8,021 bases of DNA from an uncultured Verrucomicrobiota bacterium (GTDB taxonomy: Bacteria > Verrucomicrobiota > Kiritimatiellia > RFP12 > UBA1067). Positions 6,534 through 8,021 of this stretch are shown piece after piece. The stretch spans positions 1 to 8,021 of the forward strand of contig CAMOXA010000062.1 in NCBI GenBank assembly GCA_946628745.1. The letters are read 5' to 3'. A model generated the notes under the pieces. The model was not told the DNA's origin. It worked only from the letters and a program-made list of their open reading frames with translations, and searched no databases. Position numbers and translations under genes: made by a program. Within the stretch, counting starts at the first letter, position 1, and each line of letters opens with the position of its first letter.

Positions 6534-7499
6534 CTATTTATTCTTCGCCGGACGACCTCCCGGAACCAGTAGCGCGGTCGTCCATTCGCCGTAGGACCGG
6601 CGCGACACCTCGGCAAAGCCGCGCTTCGAGAAAGCGGCGAGGACTTCGGGATAAACCTCGTTCAGAATGCCGGATACGACCAGACGCCTCCTGACATATC
6701 CCGATATCTCGTCCGCGAACGCCACGAGAAGCGGCCCCAGTATGTTCGCGACGACCAGATCGGCCGGAGCGAACGCCGCGCCGGCGGGATTCGGCGCCAG
6801 GCCCTGAAGCTGGAGGTCGGGATAGATTCCCTTTGCCGCTTCAACCGATGCGTCCAGCGTGACGGCACCGCCGCCAAGCGCAAAGACTCTGTATTCGACC
6901 CGGACCCCGTTCGCCGCGGCATTTTCTCTCGCGGCCGCCACGGCGTCCTCGTCTATGTCGAACCCGGCGACCGGCGCATAGCCCAGCTTTGCCGCCGCAA
7001 TCGACAGAATGCCAGAGCCGCAGCCCATATCGAGGAACGAACCGCCTTCGGACGAAAGTTCGTCCACGTATTCGAGGCACGCGCGCGTCGTTTCGTGCTT
7101 GCCGGTCCCGAACGCCATGCCGGGATCGAGCACAATCGGCACTCTGCCCTTCAACGCGGGGTCGGCCGAGCACCTGAACGAGTCGAACTCCCACGCCGGA
7201 ACGGAAACGAGGCGGCTGCCGACAGGCTCGACTTTGAAATGTCGGCGATAGCTGAGCTTCCAATCCTCGTCCGGCAGTTCCTCGCATTCTATCGCCGCGT
7301 CAGCGCCAACGAGCGACAACGCCGCCGCCAGGCGCGACTTGGCCTCGTCGATTCGCTCTTTTTCGGGGAAATACAACTGTATCTCGGTAAAGGGGCTTTC
7401 GACGTCGCTATAAGACGACAAAACAAAATCCCCTCCGTCGAAAACCTCGAAGAGGGGATTCGCCAACGAGTCTTCTACTTGGCAGAAGACCTTGTTCAC
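6534..7499 (-). CDS. prmA: ribosomal protein L11 methyltransferase
   Basis: An S-adenosylmethionine-dependent enzyme that methylates L11 at several positions. The 321-residue product has the small N-terminal recognition domain (about 1-75), DEDWKLSYRRHFKVEPVG (77-94), and the PrmA hallmark DPGMAFGTGKHETTRACLE (125-143). Motif I follows as FLDMGCGSGILSIAAAKLG (155-173), then the acidic GFDIDEDAVAAARENA (179-194) and LVVANILGPLL (248-258). It is longer than typical PrmA, mainly through extra residues at about 203-245 between the adenosine-binding strand and the NIL motif. The start is GTG (7497-7499), overlapping the upstream gene's TGA in the 4-nt GTGA, which implies translational coupling. 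A spurious-looking TTG or ATG further in would lose the conserved N-terminal domain. The CesT-like gene follows after 17 bp. Confidence 0.95.
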   Translation of the reverse strand: MNKVFCQVEDSLANPLFEVFDGGDFVLSSYSDVESPFTEIQLYFPEKERIDEAKSRLAAALSLVGADAAIECEELPDEDWKLSYRRHFKVEPVGSRLVSVPAWEFDSFRCSADPALKGRVPIVLDPGMAFGTGKHETTRACLEYVDELSSEGGSFLDMGCGSGILSIAAAKLGYAPVAGFDIDEDAVAAARENAAANGVRVEYRVFALGGGAVTLDASVEAAKGIYPDLQLQGLAPNPAGAAFAPADLVVANILGPLLVAFADEISGYVRRRLVVSGILNEVYPEVLAAFSKRGFAEVSRRSYGEWTTALLVPGGRPAKNK

Positions 7500-7705
7500 G
7501 CCTTCTTGGCGACAAGCTTCTTGACGACCGCGGGGCGCTGCACCAGCACACGCACCTCTTCGTCGCCCATGAGCTTGACGTCATCCTCTTTCATGCCAAA
7601 CTTGACGAGCCGGGCGCGCTGCGCCTTGCTCTTGCGAGCCTTGCCGGCCGGAGTCTTGCACGGACGAACGTGCGATTCCTTGCGAAGTGTACGACCTGTA
7701 CCCAT
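7496..7705 (-). CDS. small basic protein of unknown function
   Basis: A 69-residue, Lys/Arg-rich protein beginning MGTGRTLRKESHVRPCKTPAGKARKS. I do not recognise the family. The N-terminal third is basic and rich in G, R, K and P with no hydrophobic segment. Residues 24-38 could form a basic helix (RKSKAQRARLVKFGM), 39-56 are more acidic (KEDDVKLMGDEEVRVLVQ), and the tail VVKKLVAKKA is basic again. There is no signal peptide and a single cysteine (C16). The ATG at 7703-7705 has an AGAGGT site 6 nt upstream and is the first start after the predicted transcript start. The frame is open to 7924, but that would run through the palindrome and upstream of the promoter. It overlaps prmA by 4 nt. Charge and coupling to prmA suggest a nucleic-acid- or ribosome-associated role, but only as a guess. 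Confidence 0.8.
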   Translation of the reverse strand: MGTGRTLRKESHVRPCKTPAGKARKSKAQRARLVKFGMKEDDVKLMGDEEVRVLVQRPAVVKKLVAKKA

Positions 7706-7711
7706 TATTCT

Positions 7712-7717
7712 ACCTCT
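7712..7717 (-). promoter_or_regulatory. Shine-Dalgarno site that fixes the small-protein start
   Basis: Minus-strand AGAGGT lies 6 nt before the ATG at 7703-7705 and supports the 69-residue form over any longer one. Confidence 0.7.
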
Positions 7718-7750
7718 TTCTTTGTTCCTTGGTGGGAAAATGTGGCGCAT

Positions 7751-7780
7751 ATTATATCGAAAATGCGGGCCTCTTGTCAA
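7751..7780 (-). promoter_or_regulatory. consensus sigma-70-type promoter for the prmA unit
   Basis: Both hexamers are perfect: TTGACA (-35, 7775-7780) and TATAAT (-10, 7751-7756), separated by 18 bp. The predicted start is near 7744, giving a leader of about 38 nt before the small basic protein. The bases after the -10 are ATGCGCC, similar to the ACGCGCC after the rpsP -10. This is the strongest-looking promoter in the window. Confidence 0.85.
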
Positions 7781-7803
7781 TAGCGGTGCCATTAAAAAGT
7801 ATT

Positions 7804-7872
7804 GGGTGAAAAGACAGAGTGAATGCGACTGCCCGCGAAGCGGGGTGTCGCATTCACTCTGTCTTTTCACCC
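7804..7872. repeat. 69-bp palindrome with perfect 26-bp arms
   Basis: The left arm at 7804-7829 begins GGGTGAAAAGACAGAG and the right arm at 7847-7872 ends CTCTGTCTTTTCACCC; they are exact reverse complements over 26 bp. Inside, after a 2x2 mismatch (TG/GT), CCCGC (7832-7836) pairs with GCGGG (7840-7844) around a GAA loop. It lies 23 bp from the -35 of the minus-strand promoter and 17 bp from the -35 of the plus-strand promoter, so it is upstream of both predicted starts. There is no T-tract on either side and no clear target-site duplication. It could be a dispersed extragenic palindrome or MITE-like element, or a site acting on both promoters. Only one copy is present here. Confidence 0.9.
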
Positions 7873-7889
7873 TTGCTAAATTCCGCGTA

Positions 7890-7918
7890 TTGTGCGCAGA
7901 ATCAGGAAATGTTATACT
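7890..7918 (+). promoter_or_regulatory. predicted extended -10 promoter for the plus-strand gene
   Basis: A weak -35 TTGTGC (7890-7895), a 17-bp spacer ending TGT, and a -10 TATACT (7913-7918) give an extended TGnTATACT. The predicted start is near 7925, with a leader of about 57 nt. The element closely resembles the rpsP promoter in spacing and in the bases around the -10. Confidence 0.65.
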
Positions 7919-7923
7919 ACGCA

Positions 7924-7940
7924 CATCCCTCTATGGGATG
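7924..7940 (+). other. short hairpin at the 5' end of the plus-strand leader
   Basis: CATCCC (7924-7929), a TCTAT loop and GGGATG (7935-7940) form a perfect 6-bp stem starting at or next to the predicted transcript start. A 5'-terminal hairpin could stabilise the mRNA; no T-run follows, so it is not a terminator. Confidence 0.5.
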
Positions 7941-7981
7941 GCAGTGAAACAGATTAGACCCATTTCAAACAGGAGACGACA

Positions 7982-8021
7982 ATGGAACTGAAAGAACTGA
8001 TACCCGCCTTCGCGGCGAAAC
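7982..8021 (+). CDS. start of a plus-strand gene, truncated by the window
   Basis: The ATG at 7982-7984 is preceded by AGGAG 6 nt upstream and by a predicted extended -10 promoter. Thirteen codons are visible, MELKELIPAFAAK, and the frame is still open at the edge. That is too short to assign a product. The helical, amphipathic start is compatible with many small cytoplasmic proteins, including CesT-like ones, but this cannot be tested from 13 residues. The gene is divergent from the small-protein/prmA unit and shares the 276-bp intergenic region with it. Confidence 0.72.
   Translation, partial: MELKELIPAFAAK

Noticed and set aside
7804..7872. Palindrome as an intrinsic terminator
   Set aside because: It lies between divergent promoters with no gene running into it from within the window, and neither side carries a T-tract.
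7496..7924. 142-residue version of the small basic protein starting at 7924
   Set aside because: The extra N-terminus is translated from the palindrome and lies upstream of a perfect promoter; the start at 7705 has its own ribosome site.
7095..7991. 298-codon plus-strand frame across the prmA 5' part, the small gene and the palindrome
   Set aside because: It is antisense to prmA and the small basic protein and crosses non-coding elements; no ribosome site or domain was seen.

Overview
The window is a compact, GC-rich bacterial chromosome segment. Eight genes lie almost end to end on the minus strand, and a ninth begins on the plus strand at the right edge. Several traits together suggest an uncultured member of the PVC superphylum (Verrucomicrobiota, Kiritimatiellota or Lentisphaerota): a YclM-type aspartokinase, a CesT-like type III secretion chaperone fold, an EHD-like dynamin-family GTPase, an unusual rpsP-rplS arrangement, and good Shine-Dalgarno sites. 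This placement is an inference; the window has no taxonomic marker decisive enough to settle it by eye.

Layout, in transcription order on the minus strand. (1) 7705 to 4879: a small basic protein of unknown function overlaps prmA (ribosomal protein L11 methyltransferase) by 4 nt (GTGA). A CesT/Tir-chaperone-like protein follows, then nspC (carboxynorspermidine/carboxyspermidine decarboxylase, polyamine synthesis). A consensus sigma-70-type promoter (TTGACA-18-TATAAT) precedes this unit. (2) 4708 to 644: hom (homoserine dehydrogenase with ACT domain), lysC (monofunctional YclM-type aspartokinase) and a membrane-anchored EHD/dynamin-like GTPase, from a good promoter at 4738-4767. (3) 599 to the left edge: rpsP (S16) and rplS (L19, cut by the window) directly adjacent, without the usual rimM and trmD between them. 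They have their own extended -10 promoter, which abuts the GTPase stop codon.

The right end (7706-7981) is a divergent intergenic region. It holds promoters for both directions and, between them, a 69-bp palindrome with perfect 26-bp arms. The palindrome lies upstream of both predicted transcription starts, so it probably acts as DNA or is a dispersed palindromic or MITE-like repeat rather than a leader hairpin. The plus-strand gene starting at 7982 shows only 13 codons.

Functional links. Aspartokinase feeds the aspartate-semialdehyde branch point from which homoserine dehydrogenase draws. In the pathway that uses NspC-type decarboxylases, aspartate semialdehyde is also the donor of the aminopropyl group, so units 1 and 2 may share a metabolite. 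The other genes serve translation (S16, L19, L11 methylation, perhaps the small basic protein) or membranes and secretion (GTPase, CesT-like protein). Nothing in the window is clearly a new defence or mobile system. The items most worth following are the palindrome, the bacterial EHD-like GTPase, the CesT-like gene and the minimal S16-L19 operon.
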